Part shown: positions 25,114 through 35,749 of the stretch, one piece after another
Numbering within the stretch: the first letter of the stretch is position 1
Layout: the number at the start of each line of letters is the position of its first letter
NCBI GenBank assembly: GCA_035995885.1
Contig: DASYKC010000161.1
Location: 29,497-93,496 of the forward strand
Source: Schlegelella_A sp035995885
Lineage (GTDB): Bacteria; Pseudomonadota; Gammaproteobacteria; Burkholderiales; Burkholderiaceae_C
Length of the DNA stretch: 64,000 nucleotides
Reading direction: 5' to 3'
Notes under the pieces: generated by a model
Seen by the model: only the letters and a program-made list of their open reading frames with translations
What the model was told of the DNA's origin: nothing
The model's database searches: none
Position numbers and translations under genes: made by a program

Positions 25114-26760
25114 CTACTCGATCGCCGAGGCCGAACGCGCACGCTCGCGCAGCTGGAACTTCTGGATCTTGCCCGTCGACGTCTTCGGGATCGGCTCGAA
25201 GCGGATCTCGCGCGGCACCTTGTAGCCGGCGAGGAGCTGGCGGCAGTGCGCGACCAACTCGGCGGCGCTGACGCTGGCGCCGCTCTTCAGCTCGACGAAG
25301 GCGACCGGCGTCTCGCCCCACTTCGGGTCGGGCCGCGCCACCACCGCGCAGGCGAGGACGTCGGCGTGACGGTACAGCGCGTCCTCGACCTCGAGCGAGC
25401 TGATGTTCTCGCCGCCCGAGATGATCACGTCCTTGCTGCGGTCCTTGATCTTGACGTAGCGGTCGGCCTCGAGCACGGCAAGGTCGCCGGTGTGGAACCA
25501 GCCGCCGGCGAAGGCTTCGCCGGTCGCCTTCTCGTTCTTGAGGTAGCCCTTCATCACGATGTTGCCGCGAAACATGATCTCGCCCATCGTCCGGCCGTCG
25601 GCGGGCACCTCTGCAAGCGTCTCCGGGTCGCGCACCGTCATCGCCTCCTCGAGGACGTAGCGGACGCCCTGGCGGCCGTTCAGCCGCGTCTGCTCCGACA
25701 GGTCCTGCGCGAACCAGGACGACCGCTTCACCGCGACCGCCGCCGGCCCGTAGGTCTCGGTGAGGCCGTAGACGTGGGTGATGTCGATGCCGATCCGCGC
25801 CATGCCGTCGATCATCGACGCCGGCGGCGCCGCGCCGGCGACCATCGCCCTCACCTTCTGCCCGATGCCGCGGCGCAGCTCGGCCGGCGCGGCGATCAGC
25901 AGGTTGTGGACGATCGGCGCGGCGCAGTAGTGGTCGACGCGCTCGTCGCGCATCGCCGCCAGGATCGCCGCCGCCTCGACCTTGCGCAGGCAGACGTGGG
26001 TGCCGCCGAGGAGCGCCACGGTCCAGGGGAAGCACCAGCCGTTGCAATGGAACATCGGCAGCGTCCACAGGTAGCGCGGGAAATGCGGCATCGTCCAGGT
26101 CGCCGCGTTGCACACCGCGTTCAGATAGGCGCCGCGATGGTGGGTGACGACGCCCTTCGGGTCGCCGGTCGTTCCCGAGGTGTACGAGACGGCGATCGCA
26201 TCCCATTCGTCGGCCGGCGCGGCGAGCACCGGCAGCGGGTCGTGCGCGGCCAGCAGCGCTTCGTACTCGTGCGTGCCGAGCCGCTCGCCGGCGCCGCCGT
26301 GCTCGCTGTCGCAGACGTCGACGACGATCGGCGTCCGGCCATGCGCTTCGGCCAGGATTCGCAGCGCCGGACCGACGATCGGCGCGAGCTCGCGGTCGGT
26401 GATGAGCACCGCGCATTCGCAATGGTCGAGCTGCCAGGCGATGAGCGCGGCGTCGAGGCGAGTGTTGAGCGTGTTGAGGACCGCGTTCAGCGCCGGCACC
26501 GCGTAATGCGCCTCGACCATCTCGGGCGTGTTGTGCAGCATCGCGCTGACCGTCGTGCCGCGGCCGACGCCGAACGAGCGGAGCGCCGCGGCGAGGCGCG
26601 CCGAGCGATCGCGCGTCTCGCGCCAGGTGTAGCGGCGCGCGCCGTGGACGACCGCCTCGAGATCGCCGAAGACCTCGGCGCTGCGCTCGACGAAGCTGGT
26701 CGGCGACAGCGCGACGAAGTTCGCCGCCGTCTTGCCCAGGCCCTGTTCGTATGCGTTCAT
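25114..26760 (-). CDS. Acyl-CoA synthetase (AMP-forming)
   Basis: This ANL-superfamily ligase has 548 residues and activates a carboxylic acid to its CoA thioester through an acyl-AMP. Core motifs are intact: YTSGTTGDPKG near residue 195, YGLTETYG near 335, GWFHTGDLA near 420, KDRSKDVIISGGENIS near 440 and the catalytic lysine in PKTSTGKIQKF near the C-terminus. The MFHCNGWCFPW sequence is typical of medium-chain or short/branched-chain fatty acid ligases. It forms a two-gene unit with the hydratase gene that follows. The upstream region 26761-26835 is short and separates it from the sulfhydrylase gene. Confidence 0.95.
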   Translation of the reverse strand: MNAYEQGLGKTAANFVALSPTSFVERSAEVFGDLEAVVHGARRYTWRETRDRSARLAAALRSFGVGRGTTVSAMLHNTPEMVEAHYAVPALNAVLNTLNTRLDAALIAWQLDHCECAVLITDRELAPIVGPALRILAEAHGRTPIVVDVCDSEHGGAGERLGTHEYEALLAAHDPLPVLAAPADEWDAIAVSYTSGTTGDPKGVVTHHRGAYLNAVCNAATWTMPHFPRYLWTLPMFHCNGWCFPWTVALLGGTHVCLRKVEAAAILAAMRDERVDHYCAAPIVHNLLIAAPAELRRGIGQKVRAMVAGAAPPASMIDGMARIGIDITHVYGLTETYGPAAVAVKRSSWFAQDLSEQTRLNGRQGVRYVLEEAMTVRDPETLAEVPADGRTMGEIMFRGNIVMKGYLKNEKATGEAFAGGWFHTGDLAVLEADRYVKIKDRSKDVIISGGENISSLEVEDALYRHADVLACAVVARPDPKWGETPVAFVELKSGASVSAAELVAHCRQLLAGYKVPREIRFEPIPKTSTGKIQKFQLRERARSASAIE

Positions 26761-26835
26761 GCTCGCTCTGCCGGTCGCGAGCCATATTACGCGCCGCCCG
26801 GGACCTTGCCGAGAGCGGAGAAACGCGAGTCGAGC

Positions 26836-28137
26836 CTAGGCAACGGACGCGGCGAGCGCCTGGTCGATGTCCCAGAGGATGTCGTCGACGTGCTCGAGGC
26901 CGACCGAAATCCGCACCATGTCCTGCGGCACGCCGGCGGCGAGCTGCTGCGCCTCGTCGAGCTGGCGGTGCGTCGTCGACGCCGGATGGATGACGAGCGT
27001 CCGCGTGTCGCCGATGTTGGCGAGATGGCTCATCAGCTGCGCCGCCTCGATGAAGCGCACGCCCGCGGCGCGGCCGCCCTTGACGCCGAAGGCGAGCAGG
27101 CCCGACGCGCCCGGGACGCCGCCGATCGACCGCATCTGCCGGGCGACGAGGGCGTGGTCGGGATGCTCGGGCAGGCCCGGGTAGTTGACCCAGCCGACCC
27201 GTGGATGCGACTGCAGGAAGCGCGCGACGGCGAGCGCGTTGGCGCAGTGGCGCTCCATTCGCAGCGGCAGCGTCTCGATGCCCTGCAGGATCTGCCACGC
27301 GCTCGTCGGCGCGAGGGCGGCGCCGTAGACGCGCAAGGTCTCCGTGCGCGCCCGCATCGTGAAGCCGAAGTCGCCGAAGGTCTCGAAGAACCTGACGCCG
27401 TGGTAGCCCTTTGACGGCTCGGTCATGCCCGGGAACTTGCCGTTGTCCCAGGGGAAGCGGCCGCTCTCGACCATCACGCCGGCGAGCGTCGTGCCGTGGC
27501 CGCCGAGGTACTTGGTCGCCGAGTGGACGACGATGTCGGCGCCGAAGCGGATCGGATTGCAGAGAAACGGCGACGGCACGGTGTTGTCGACGACGAGCGG
27601 AACGCCGTGGGCGTGCGCCACCTCGGCGACGGCGGCGATGTCGAGCACCTGCAGACTCGGGTTGCCGAGGCTCTCGGCGAAGACGGCGCGCGTGGTCGGC
27701 CGTATCGCCGCGGCGAAGGCATCGATCGAGGCGCCGTCGACGAACGTCGTCCCGATGCCGAGCCGGGCGAGGTTGACCGCGAGCATGCTGACGCTGCCGC
27801 CGTAGAGCGCGCCGGCGGCGACGACATGGTCGCCCTGCTCCAGCAAGGTGAGCAGCGCCATCGCCTCGGCCGCCATGCCGCTCGCCGACGCCAGCGCCGC
27901 GCGACCGCCCTCGAGCGCGGCGACGCGCTCCTCGAGGACGGCGACGGTCGGGTTCGAGAGCCGCGAGTAGACGTTGCCGAAGGTCTGCAGGTTGAACAGG
28001 CTCGCGGCGTGGTCGGCGCTGTCGAAGACGAAGCTCGTCGTCTGGTAGATCGGCAGCGCGCGCGCGCCGGTCGCGGCATCGGGAATCTGGCCGGCGTGGA
28101 TCGCCAGCGTCTCGGGCTGGAAGCGATGGTCGGCCAT
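26836..28137 (-). CDS. metY: O-acetylhomoserine sulfhydrylase
   Basis: This PLP enzyme of the Cys/Met metabolism family has 433 residues. It makes homocysteine from O-acetylhomoserine and sulfide, a direct-sulfhydrylation route to methionine. Diagnostic sequences are QTTSFVFDSADHAASLF near residue 31 and YSRLSNPT near 55. The PLP lysine lies in HSATKYLGGHG near residue 210, and HPASTTHRQL near 385 is another family sequence. The length over 420 residues fits MetY better than cystathionine synthase or lyase (about 390). The start at ATG 28137 follows the CoA-binding protein stop by 20 bases, so the two genes are likely cotranscribed. Confidence 0.94.
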   Translation of the reverse strand: MADHRFQPETLAIHAGQIPDAATGARALPIYQTTSFVFDSADHAASLFNLQTFGNVYSRLSNPTVAVLEERVAALEGGRAALASASGMAAEAMALLTLLEQGDHVVAAGALYGGSVSMLAVNLARLGIGTTFVDGASIDAFAAAIRPTTRAVFAESLGNPSLQVLDIAAVAEVAHAHGVPLVVDNTVPSPFLCNPIRFGADIVVHSATKYLGGHGTTLAGVMVESGRFPWDNGKFPGMTEPSKGYHGVRFFETFGDFGFTMRARTETLRVYGAALAPTSAWQILQGIETLPLRMERHCANALAVARFLQSHPRVGWVNYPGLPEHPDHALVARQMRSIGGVPGASGLLAFGVKGGRAAGVRFIEAAQLMSHLANIGDTRTLVIHPASTTHRQLDEAQQLAAGVPQDMVRISVGLEHVDDILWDIDQALAASVA

Positions 28138-28157
28138 GACGATGTCCAGCGGGTGGC

Positions 28158-28619
28158 TCAGACGGGTCGGCGCGCCGAGATCACGCCGGTGTTGACGCCG
28201 GCCCAACTCAGGCCGCCGAACAGGCGCGCGTGCTCGATCTTGACGCAGCGGTCCATGACGACGTCGAGGCCGGCCGCGGCGGCGAGCGCGGCCGCCGCCT
28301 CGTTCGTGACGCCGATCTGCTGCCACAGGCACCTGGCGCCGACGGCGATCGCCTGCTCCGCGATCGGCATCACGTCCTCGGTGCGGCGGAAGACGTCGAC
28401 GATGTCGATCGCGACATCGATCGTCGCCAGCGCGGCGTGACAGCGCTCGCCGAGGATCTCGTCGTAGCGCGGGTTGACCGGGATGATCCGGTAGCCGTGC
28501 TCCTGCATGTACTTGGCGGCGAAGTAGCTCGGCCGATGCCACTCCGCCGAGAGGCCGACGACGGCGATCGTCCGGCTCGTTCGCAGGATGCGGCGAAGGG
28601 TGGCGATGTCGTCGGCCAT
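28158..28619 (-). CDS. CoA-binding domain protein (YccU-like)
   Basis: This 153-residue single-domain protein has the Rossmann-like CoA-binding fold. Motifs: TIAVVGLSAEWHRPSYFAAKYM near residue 18, IIPVNPRYDEILGE near 45 and the C-terminal MDRCVKIEHARL near 122. Relatives such as YccU bind CoA, but a reaction is unknown. It sits directly upstream of metY, and pairing of these two genes is something I recall from other betaproteobacteria, which suggests a sulfur or acyl-homoserine connection. That link is inference. Confidence 0.9.
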   Translation of the reverse strand: MADDIATLRRILRTSRTIAVVGLSAEWHRPSYFAAKYMQEHGYRIIPVNPRYDEILGERCHAALATIDVAIDIVDVFRRTEDVMPIAEQAIAVGARCLWQQIGVTNEAAAALAAAAGLDVVMDRCVKIEHARLFGGLSWAGVNTGVISARRPV

Positions 28620-28684
28620 GCGGCGCCCGGCGGCGCGTGCGCGCCGCTGGGCGCGCCGACCTTACCCGAAACGCGCGGCGCCGG

Positions 28685-30994
28685 TCAAAGCGACGCGGTC
28701 GCGGCGATGCGATCGGCGTCGCCCGGCGCGCCGATGTTCGCCGGCTGCGGCGCGAGCTCGTCATCGCCCTCGGCTGCCGCCTCGTCCGCAGTCGGGAGAC
28801 CGCCATCGGCATGCCACCAGTGGGGATGGGCGCGACGGGCGATGACCTCGCGGTGCAGGACGATGAGCGCCGCGCGGCTCGAGACGAGACGGAGCGCATC
28901 GTCGGCGCCGAGCGCCGCCGGCCCGTCGCGCAGGGCGCGTTCGATTCGCCCGGCCTCGGCAGCTGCCTTGGCGCCCTGCGGCGGCTCGCGCTGCGGCAGC
29001 GCCGCGATGACGCGCAGGTGAACGCCGCGATCGGCGATCGCCGCGCGCAGCGTCGCGAGGTGCGCGGCGACCGCGGCGCCGGCGAGCCGAGTTTCCCGCA
29101 GCACGCGCGGCTCGCGGCTCTCCTCGGGGGTCAGCATCAGGCCGCGGCGGTGCAGCGCCCGGCCGATCCTGACCCGGCTGGTGTATACCGAGAGCGGAAT
29201 CGCCGAGAGCAGGCCGAGCAGGATCGGCGACAGCCACCACGGGAACGCCGCGCTCGTGACGACGATCGCCGTGATCCAGATGATCGCGAGCACGGTGTGC
29301 AGGCCGTGGCGCGCGGCCGCCTCGCGCCACGACGTCGAGGCGTCGTCGCGCGGCGGCGACTTCCAGTCGAGGCGCCAGCCGGTCAGCGCGGCGAACACGA
29401 ACTGGGTGTGGAAGAGCATCCGCACCGGCGCGAGCAGGAGCGAATGGAAGAACTCGATGACGGCGCTCGCGACCAGCCGCGCCCGGCCGCCGAAGCGGCG
29501 GGCCTCGCCGCGCACGAGAAGGGCGACGAGGGCCAGCACCTTCGGCGCCAGCAGCAGCACGGCAGTCAGGCCGAAGAGCGTCAGCATCAGCTTGACGTTG
29601 GCGGTCGGCCAGACCGGGAACAGCTGGCCCGGCTCGGGGAAGTAGGTCGGGTCGTTGCCGGCGTGCTGCGCGAAGAGCAGCGTCGACAGGAGCAGGAAGC
29701 CGAGCCAGAGCGGCGACGACGCGTAGGCGAGGACACCGGTCAGGAAGGCCGTGCGGTGGACCGCGTGCAGGCGCGGCTCGAACATCAGGCGCGAATTCTG
29801 CAGGTTGCCGTGGCACCAGCGGCGGTCGCGCTGCAGCTCGGCGAGCAGGTTCGGCGGGACCTGCTCGTAGCTGCCGTCGATCTCGTCGGCGACCCAGACC
29901 TTCCAGCCGGCGCGCCGCATCAGCGCCGCCTCGACGAAGTCGTGCGACATCACCTCGCCCGAGAGCGGGCCGTCGCCGTGCAGCGGCGCGAGCGCGCAGT
30001 GGCCCATGAAAGGCGCCATGCGCAGGATCGCGTTGTGGCCCCAGTAGTGCGATTCGCCGAGCTGCCAGAAGCGCATGCCGGCAGTGAAGAGCGGCCCGTA
30101 GGCGCGCGCCGAGAACTGCTGGATCCGGCCGTGCAGCGTCTCGTGGCCGACGGCGCGCGGCGCGGTCTGGATGATGCCGGCGTCGACGTGCGCTTCCATC
30201 ATCCGCACCAGCGTCGTCAGGCACTCGCCGGTCATGACGCTGTCGGCGTCGATGACGACGAGGTAGCGGTAGGCCGCGCCCCAGCGGCGGCAGAAGTCGG
30301 CGACGTTGCCAGCCTTGCGCTTGACGCGCTGCTGGCGCCAGCGGTAGTAGATGCGCAGCGCCGGGCTCTCGCCCTCGCTGGCTGCGGCGATGCGGCCGGC
30401 GAGCTCGCTCCAGGCGGCGTGCTCGGCGGCGCGGATGTCGGCGTCGGAGGTGTCGCTGAGGATGTAGACGTCGAAGTTCTCCGACTCGCCGGTCGAGACC
30501 AGCGAGTCGATCGTCGCCGCGAGGCCGCCGAACACCGTCGGCACGTGCTCGTTGCAGATCGGCATGACGATCGCCGTTCGCGCCGCCGGATCGAGCGGCC
30601 GCACCGGCTCGCTGGCAAGGCCGCGCATGAGCGGGCCGCGGCCACGACCGAAGAGGAGGACGCCGGCGCCCATCACCCCGGTCCAAAAGCCCGCCGAGAT
30701 CCAGGCGAAGAGGACACCGAAGAGGACGAGCAGGCCGCGCTCGGCGAGCGCCGCACCGCGCTCGGGGAGGACCTCGGCCATCGCCTGCGTGCCGACGTAG
30801 GCGCCGAGCACGACCAGGACGAGCAGGACGAGGCGGCGCAGCATCAGCGGCCGGGCGTCGCTCGCGCGCCGCTTGGGAACGCGCGGCAGGCGGCCGAGCA
30901 GGCGGCGCAGCGGCCGGCCCCAGGGCGAGCCCGCCCAGGGCACGGCTGGCATCGAGCTGCGCTCGAGCGGCGGCTGCGGCAGCGGCGCCGTCAC
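28685..30994 (-). CDS. opgH: Glucans biosynthesis glucosyltransferase H
   Basis: OpgH polymerises the beta-1,2-linked backbone of osmoregulated periplasmic glucans from UDP-glucose at the inner membrane. It has 769 residues from a GTG (30994) that overlaps the opgG stop as GTGA. Features: two N-terminal transmembrane helices (about residues 50-105), and a GT2 catalytic domain with PICNEHVPTVFGGL, aspartates in VIDADSVMTGEC and SHDFVEAALMRRAGW. The acceptor-site motif QRDRRW (QxxRW) is present, followed by several C-terminal helices. The last 130 residues are a cytoplasmic tail ending in an acidic stretch. OpgG is encoded just before it. No opgC or opgB modification gene is in the window. Confidence 0.96.
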   Translation of the reverse strand: MTAPLPQPPLERSSMPAVPWAGSPWGRPLRRLLGRLPRVPKRRASDARPLMLRRLVLLVLVVLGAYVGTQAMAEVLPERGAALAERGLLVLFGVLFAWISAGFWTGVMGAGVLLFGRGRGPLMRGLASEPVRPLDPAARTAIVMPICNEHVPTVFGGLAATIDSLVSTGESENFDVYILSDTSDADIRAAEHAAWSELAGRIAAASEGESPALRIYYRWRQQRVKRKAGNVADFCRRWGAAYRYLVVIDADSVMTGECLTTLVRMMEAHVDAGIIQTAPRAVGHETLHGRIQQFSARAYGPLFTAGMRFWQLGESHYWGHNAILRMAPFMGHCALAPLHGDGPLSGEVMSHDFVEAALMRRAGWKVWVADEIDGSYEQVPPNLLAELQRDRRWCHGNLQNSRLMFEPRLHAVHRTAFLTGVLAYASSPLWLGFLLLSTLLFAQHAGNDPTYFPEPGQLFPVWPTANVKLMLTLFGLTAVLLLAPKVLALVALLVRGEARRFGGRARLVASAVIEFFHSLLLAPVRMLFHTQFVFAALTGWRLDWKSPPRDDASTSWREAAARHGLHTVLAIIWITAIVVTSAAFPWWLSPILLGLLSAIPLSVYTSRVRIGRALHRRGLMLTPEESREPRVLRETRLAGAAVAAHLATLRAAIADRGVHLRVIAALPQREPPQGAKAAAEAGRIERALRDGPAALGADDALRLVSSRAALIVLHREVIARRAHPHWWHADGGLPTADEAAAEGDDELAPQPANIGAPGDADRIAATASL

Positions 30995-32523
30995 GGCTTG
31001 TCGGCCTCGGGCGGAAGGATGTAGCTCCATGTCTCTGTCAACGTCGATTGTTCTTGCTTCAGGTAGGCACGCAGCTCGACCGGTTTCGCGGCGTCGTTGC
31101 GCTTGATCCGAACCGTCATCCTCCATGCGCCGCTGACCGCATTCTTGAACAGATTGCGCTCGCGCACCTCGGCGTTCGCGTCGACCCAGATCACCGGCTC
31201 GACGTTGGCCGACGGGGCCAGCGAGCGCAGCGCCGGACCGTCGAAGTCGACGACGTAGTTGATGTCGCCGTCGGCCTTCTTGGCGAAGCCGCGGCCGCGC
31301 CGCGTCTGCACGACCCAGCCCTTGCCGGCAGGGGCCGTGCCCGCGCTCTGCCAGTGGATCTTGTAGGCGATGTCGAAGGGCTTGCCGGGCGCCGGCAGCG
31401 CCTGCGGCACCCAGAAGGCGACGATGTTGTCGTTGGTCTCGTCCGGCGTCGGGATCTGCACCAGCTCGACGCGGCCGGCGCCCCAGTTGCCGACCGGCTC
31501 GATCCAGGCGCTCGGGCGCCGCTCGTAGAGCGCCTCCGGGTCCTCGTAGCTCGCCGGCGAGCGGTCGCGCTGCATCAGGCCGAAGCCGCGCGGGTTGGTC
31601 GTTCCGAACGAGGTGACGAGAAGGCGGCGCGGGTTGACGAGCGGCCGCCAGACCCAGTCGCCGTCGCCGAGCTGGATCGACAGGCCGTCCGAGTCGTGCA
31701 CCTCGGGCCGATAGTCGTCGCGGCCGGGCTGGTTCTCGCCGAAGGCGTACATGCTCGTCAACGGCGCGATGCCGAGCTTGCCGATCTTGTCGCGCAGGTA
31801 GAGGCGAGCCGTCACCTGCATCGTCGTCTCGGCACCAGGCGTCAGGACGAAGCGATAGGCGCCGGCGACACGGCGCGAGTCGAGGAGCGCATAGATCGTC
31901 AGCGACGTCGCGATGGGGCGCGGCCGCTCGATCCAGAACTCGACGAAGCGCGGGAACTCCTCGCCCTCTGCGGCAGCCGTATCGACGGCAAGCCCGCGCG
32001 CCGACAGGCCGTACGACTGGCCCTTGCCGAGAGCGCGGAAATAGCTGGCCCCCTGGAAGACGAGGATCTCGTCCTTGTAGCCCGGCTTGTTGAGCGCATG
32101 GTGGACGCGAAAGCCGTTGAAGCCGATGCCGCGCAGGATCTGCGGGTCGAACTTGTTCTTGCCGTAGTCGAAGAGCGCCGGGTCGAACGCGACGACGCGC
32201 TCGCCGGCCGGCTCGATGACGTTGATCCGCACCGGCTCGGGAACCGCCCTCCCCTGGTGAAAGAACATCAGCTCGAATGGCAGCTTCTCGCTGTGCCAGA
32301 GCGCCTTCTCGGGTCGGAAGCGGATGTCGCGGTAGGCGTCGTAGTCGAGCTCCCGCAGCTCCGTCGGCAGGGTCGCCGTAGGCGCCTTGTACGGCCGCGC
32401 CGCGAGGCTGCTGGCGCGCGCCGCGACGTCGTCGAAGCCGAACGCCGACGCCGCCATCGACGTGGCAAACAGCAGCAGCGCCGGGAAGATCTGGCGAAAG
32501 AATCGGTCGGAAAGAGCGGTCAT
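30991..32523 (-). CDS. opgG: Glucans biosynthesis protein G
   Basis: OpgG is a periplasmic protein needed for osmoregulated glucan assembly, with a carbohydrate-binding beta-sandwich. It has 510 residues from the ATG at 32523. The signal peptide MTALSDRFFRQIFPALLLFATSMAASAFG is followed by FDDVAARASSLAARPYK, which is conserved in OpgG/OpgD. Further family sequences are DYDAYRDIRFRPEKALW near residue 55, IYALLDSRRVAGAYRF near 220 and a WRPLVNPRRLLVTSFG stretch near 300. It is the first gene of the opgGH operon. Relative to OpgD, there is no twin-arginine signal, which favours OpgG. Confidence 0.96.
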   Translation of the reverse strand: MTALSDRFFRQIFPALLLFATSMAASAFGFDDVAARASSLAARPYKAPTATLPTELRELDYDAYRDIRFRPEKALWHSEKLPFELMFFHQGRAVPEPVRINVIEPAGERVVAFDPALFDYGKNKFDPQILRGIGFNGFRVHHALNKPGYKDEILVFQGASYFRALGKGQSYGLSARGLAVDTAAAEGEEFPRFVEFWIERPRPIATSLTIYALLDSRRVAGAYRFVLTPGAETTMQVTARLYLRDKIGKLGIAPLTSMYAFGENQPGRDDYRPEVHDSDGLSIQLGDGDWVWRPLVNPRRLLVTSFGTTNPRGFGLMQRDRSPASYEDPEALYERRPSAWIEPVGNWGAGRVELVQIPTPDETNDNIVAFWVPQALPAPGKPFDIAYKIHWQSAGTAPAGKGWVVQTRRGRGFAKKADGDINYVVDFDGPALRSLAPSANVEPVIWVDANAEVRERNLFKNAVSGAWRMTVRIKRNDAAKPVELRAYLKQEQSTLTETWSYILPPEADKP

Positions 32524-32630
32524 TTTTTCTGGGATGCCGGGGACCTGCGACGACAGGGTCGCCGCCGCGGCCGACGCAACCCCGGCACATGGGGGCGACC
32601 GGCCGAATTCCAGCCCGCCGCGGCTGCCCG

Positions 32631-32663
32631 CAAACAAAATCGCCCGACGGGAGCCGTCGGGCG
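32631..32663 (-). terminator. Intrinsic terminator of aceA
   Basis: On the minus strand a perfect 10-base-pair stem CGCCCGACGG-CTC-CCGTCGGGCG (32663-32641) is followed at once by ATTTTGTTTG. This is a good Rho-independent terminator. It lies 53 bases after the aceA stop and before the opgG start, so it separates the two leftward units. Confidence 0.88.
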
Positions 32664-32715
32664 AAGCAAGAGAGGGGCCCGGCCCGCGAGCGGGCAGGCG
32701 GGGCCGGAGTCTACG

Positions 32716-34014
<1,299 letters not shown>

Positions 34015-34322
34015 GAAATCCTCCTGAAGGGAAAAGGAAAAATCGTTGAGACCAGCGTAGCCAGTCCCGAGCTGGCGGGCTCGATTGGCACATCGATTAG
34101 CTGGTCGAAAAAATACTGCCTCGACAATGACTTAGCCATGCCTTCCGCAATATGGGAGCCGGTTCTCCACCATGAGAAATTTTGCGGCAGCGCAGCACGA
34201 CGTTATCTCACATCGCGAGACGAACGTTTTCTGATGCGGAAGGAAGCGGACTTGCAGTTCTTCTAGACTCTGCGTTTTCTTTCGTTGGCCGCATCGGCCA
34301 GCAAGCTGCGGGAGACGCACAC
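34015..34322. promoter_or_regulatory. Divergent regulatory region between aceA and the omega-aminotransferase
   Basis: These 308 bases separate divergent genes and are the most AT-rich stretch in this part of the window, with runs such as GGAAAAATCG, CGAAAAAATACTG and GAGAAATTTTGCGG. They must contain promoters and probably operator sites for both genes. No reading frame here is convincing. I do not see a clean -35/-10 pair: TTGCAG (34253-34258) is followed too soon by TAGACT (34264-34269). The AGGAGG of aceA is at the left end and GGGAGA of the aminotransferase at the right end. Confidence 0.55.
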
Positions 34323-35684
34323 ATGCACAAGGACCTGAACCCCGCCGCGGCGCCCGCCGCTTCGCCCACGAGCGCCGCGCCGGCCAAGCTCGACGCCTAC
34401 TGGATGCCGTTCACGGCCAGCCGCCAGTTCAAGAGCGCGCCGCGCCTCCTGGCCAAGGCCAAGGACATGCATTACTGGACGCCCGAAGGCCGTCAGATCC
34501 TCGACGCGGCCGCGGGCCTCTGGTGCGTGAACGCCGGCCACGCGCGGCCGAAGATCGTCGCGGCGATCGCGGCGCAGGCGGCCGAGATGGACTTCGCGCC
34601 GCCCTTCAACATGGCGCATCCGAAGGCATTCGAGCTCGCCGAGAAGCTGGTCGCGCTCACGCCCGTCGGCCTCGACAAGGTGTTCTTCACCAACTCGGGC
34701 TCCGAGGCCGTCGACACCGCGCTCAAGATGGCGATCGCCTATCACCGCGCCCGCGGCGAAGGCCAGCGCACGCGCCTGATCGGCCGCGAGCGCGGCTATC
34801 ACGGCGTCAACTTCGGCGGCATCTCGGTCGGCGGCATCGCCGGCAACCGCAAGACCTTCGGGCCGATGCTCGGCGGCATCGACCACCTGCGCCACACCCA
34901 CGACCTCAAGAAGAATGCGTTCTCGCGCGGCCAGCCCGAGCACGGCGCCGAGCTCGCCGACGACCTCGAGCGAATCGTCACCCTGCACGACGCGTCGACG
35001 ATCGCGGCCGTGATCGTCGAGCCGATGGCGGGCTCGACCGGCGTGCTGATCCCACCCAAGGGCTACCTCGAACGCCTGCGCGCGATCTGCGACAAGCACG
35101 GCATCCTGCTGATCTTCGACGAGGTCATCACCGGCTTCGGACGCCTCGGCTCGCCGTTCGCGGCGACCCACTTCAACGTCACGCCCGACCTGATGACGGT
35201 CGCCAAGGGGATCACCAACGGCGCCGTGCCGATGGGCGCGGTGTTCGCGCGGAGCGCGATCCACGACGTCTTCATGACCGGCCCCGAGCACGTCGTCGAG
35301 TTCCCGCACGGCTACACGTATTCGGCGCATCCGCTCGCCTGCGCCGCCTCGCTGGGAACGCTCGAGACCTACGCCGACGAGGGCCTGCTGACGCGCGGCG
35401 CGAAGATGGCGCCGGTGTTCGAGCACGCCCTCCATTCGCTGCGCGAATCGCCCAACGTGATCGACATCCGCAACATCGGCCTGGTCGGCGCGGTCGAGCT
35501 CGACTCGATCCCGGGCCACCCCGGCAAGCGCGCCTTCGACGTCTTCCGCGAGTGCTTCGAGCGCGGCGTGCTGATCCGCACGACCGGCGACATCATCGCC
35601 CTGTCGCCACCGCTGATCGTCGAGGAATCTCACATCGACCAGGCGATCAGCACGATCGCCGATGTGCTGAAGACGCAGCGCTGA
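34323..35684 (+). CDS. Omega-amino acid:pyruvate aminotransferase
   Basis: This class III PLP aminotransferase has 453 residues and uses pyruvate to accept the amino group from beta-alanine or another omega-amine or polyamine. The start at ATG 34323 follows GGGAGA. Motifs: YWMPFTASRQFKSAPRLL near residue 25, FFTNSGSEAVDTALK near 120 and IFDEVITGFGRLG near 262. The PLP lysine is K295 in VAKGITNGAVPMGAV. The length and N-terminal sequence fit the beta-alanine-pyruvate group. A polyamine-type ABC system starts 65 bases downstream, which suggests polyamine or beta-alanine catabolism. The exact amine is open. Confidence 0.94.
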   Translation: MHKDLNPAAAPAASPTSAAPAKLDAYWMPFTASRQFKSAPRLLAKAKDMHYWTPEGRQILDAAAGLWCVNAGHARPKIVAAIAAQAAEMDFAPPFNMAHPKAFELAEKLVALTPVGLDKVFFTNSGSEAVDTALKMAIAYHRARGEGQRTRLIGRERGYHGVNFGGISVGGIAGNRKTFGPMLGGIDHLRHTHDLKKNAFSRGQPEHGAELADDLERIVTLHDASTIAAVIVEPMAGSTGVLIPPKGYLERLRAICDKHGILLIFDEVITGFGRLGSPFAATHFNVTPDLMTVAKGITNGAVPMGAVFARSAIHDVFMTGPEHVVEFPHGYTYSAHPLACAASLGTLETYADEGLLTRGAKMAPVFEHALHSLRESPNVIDIRNIGLVGAVELDSIPGHPGKRAFDVFRECFERGVLIRTTGDIIALSPPLIVEESHIDQAISTIADVLKTQR

Positions 35685-35749
35685 GCTTCCCTCTCCGGCG
35701 CCTTCGTGCGCGACGCTGACGGGCGGCCGCGCGCCGTCCCTGTGTGCCG

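Noticed and set aside
34132..34320. Short minus-strand frame within the aceA upstream region
   Set aside because: No ribosome-binding site, no motif, and the region is AT-rich non-coding DNA between divergent genes.
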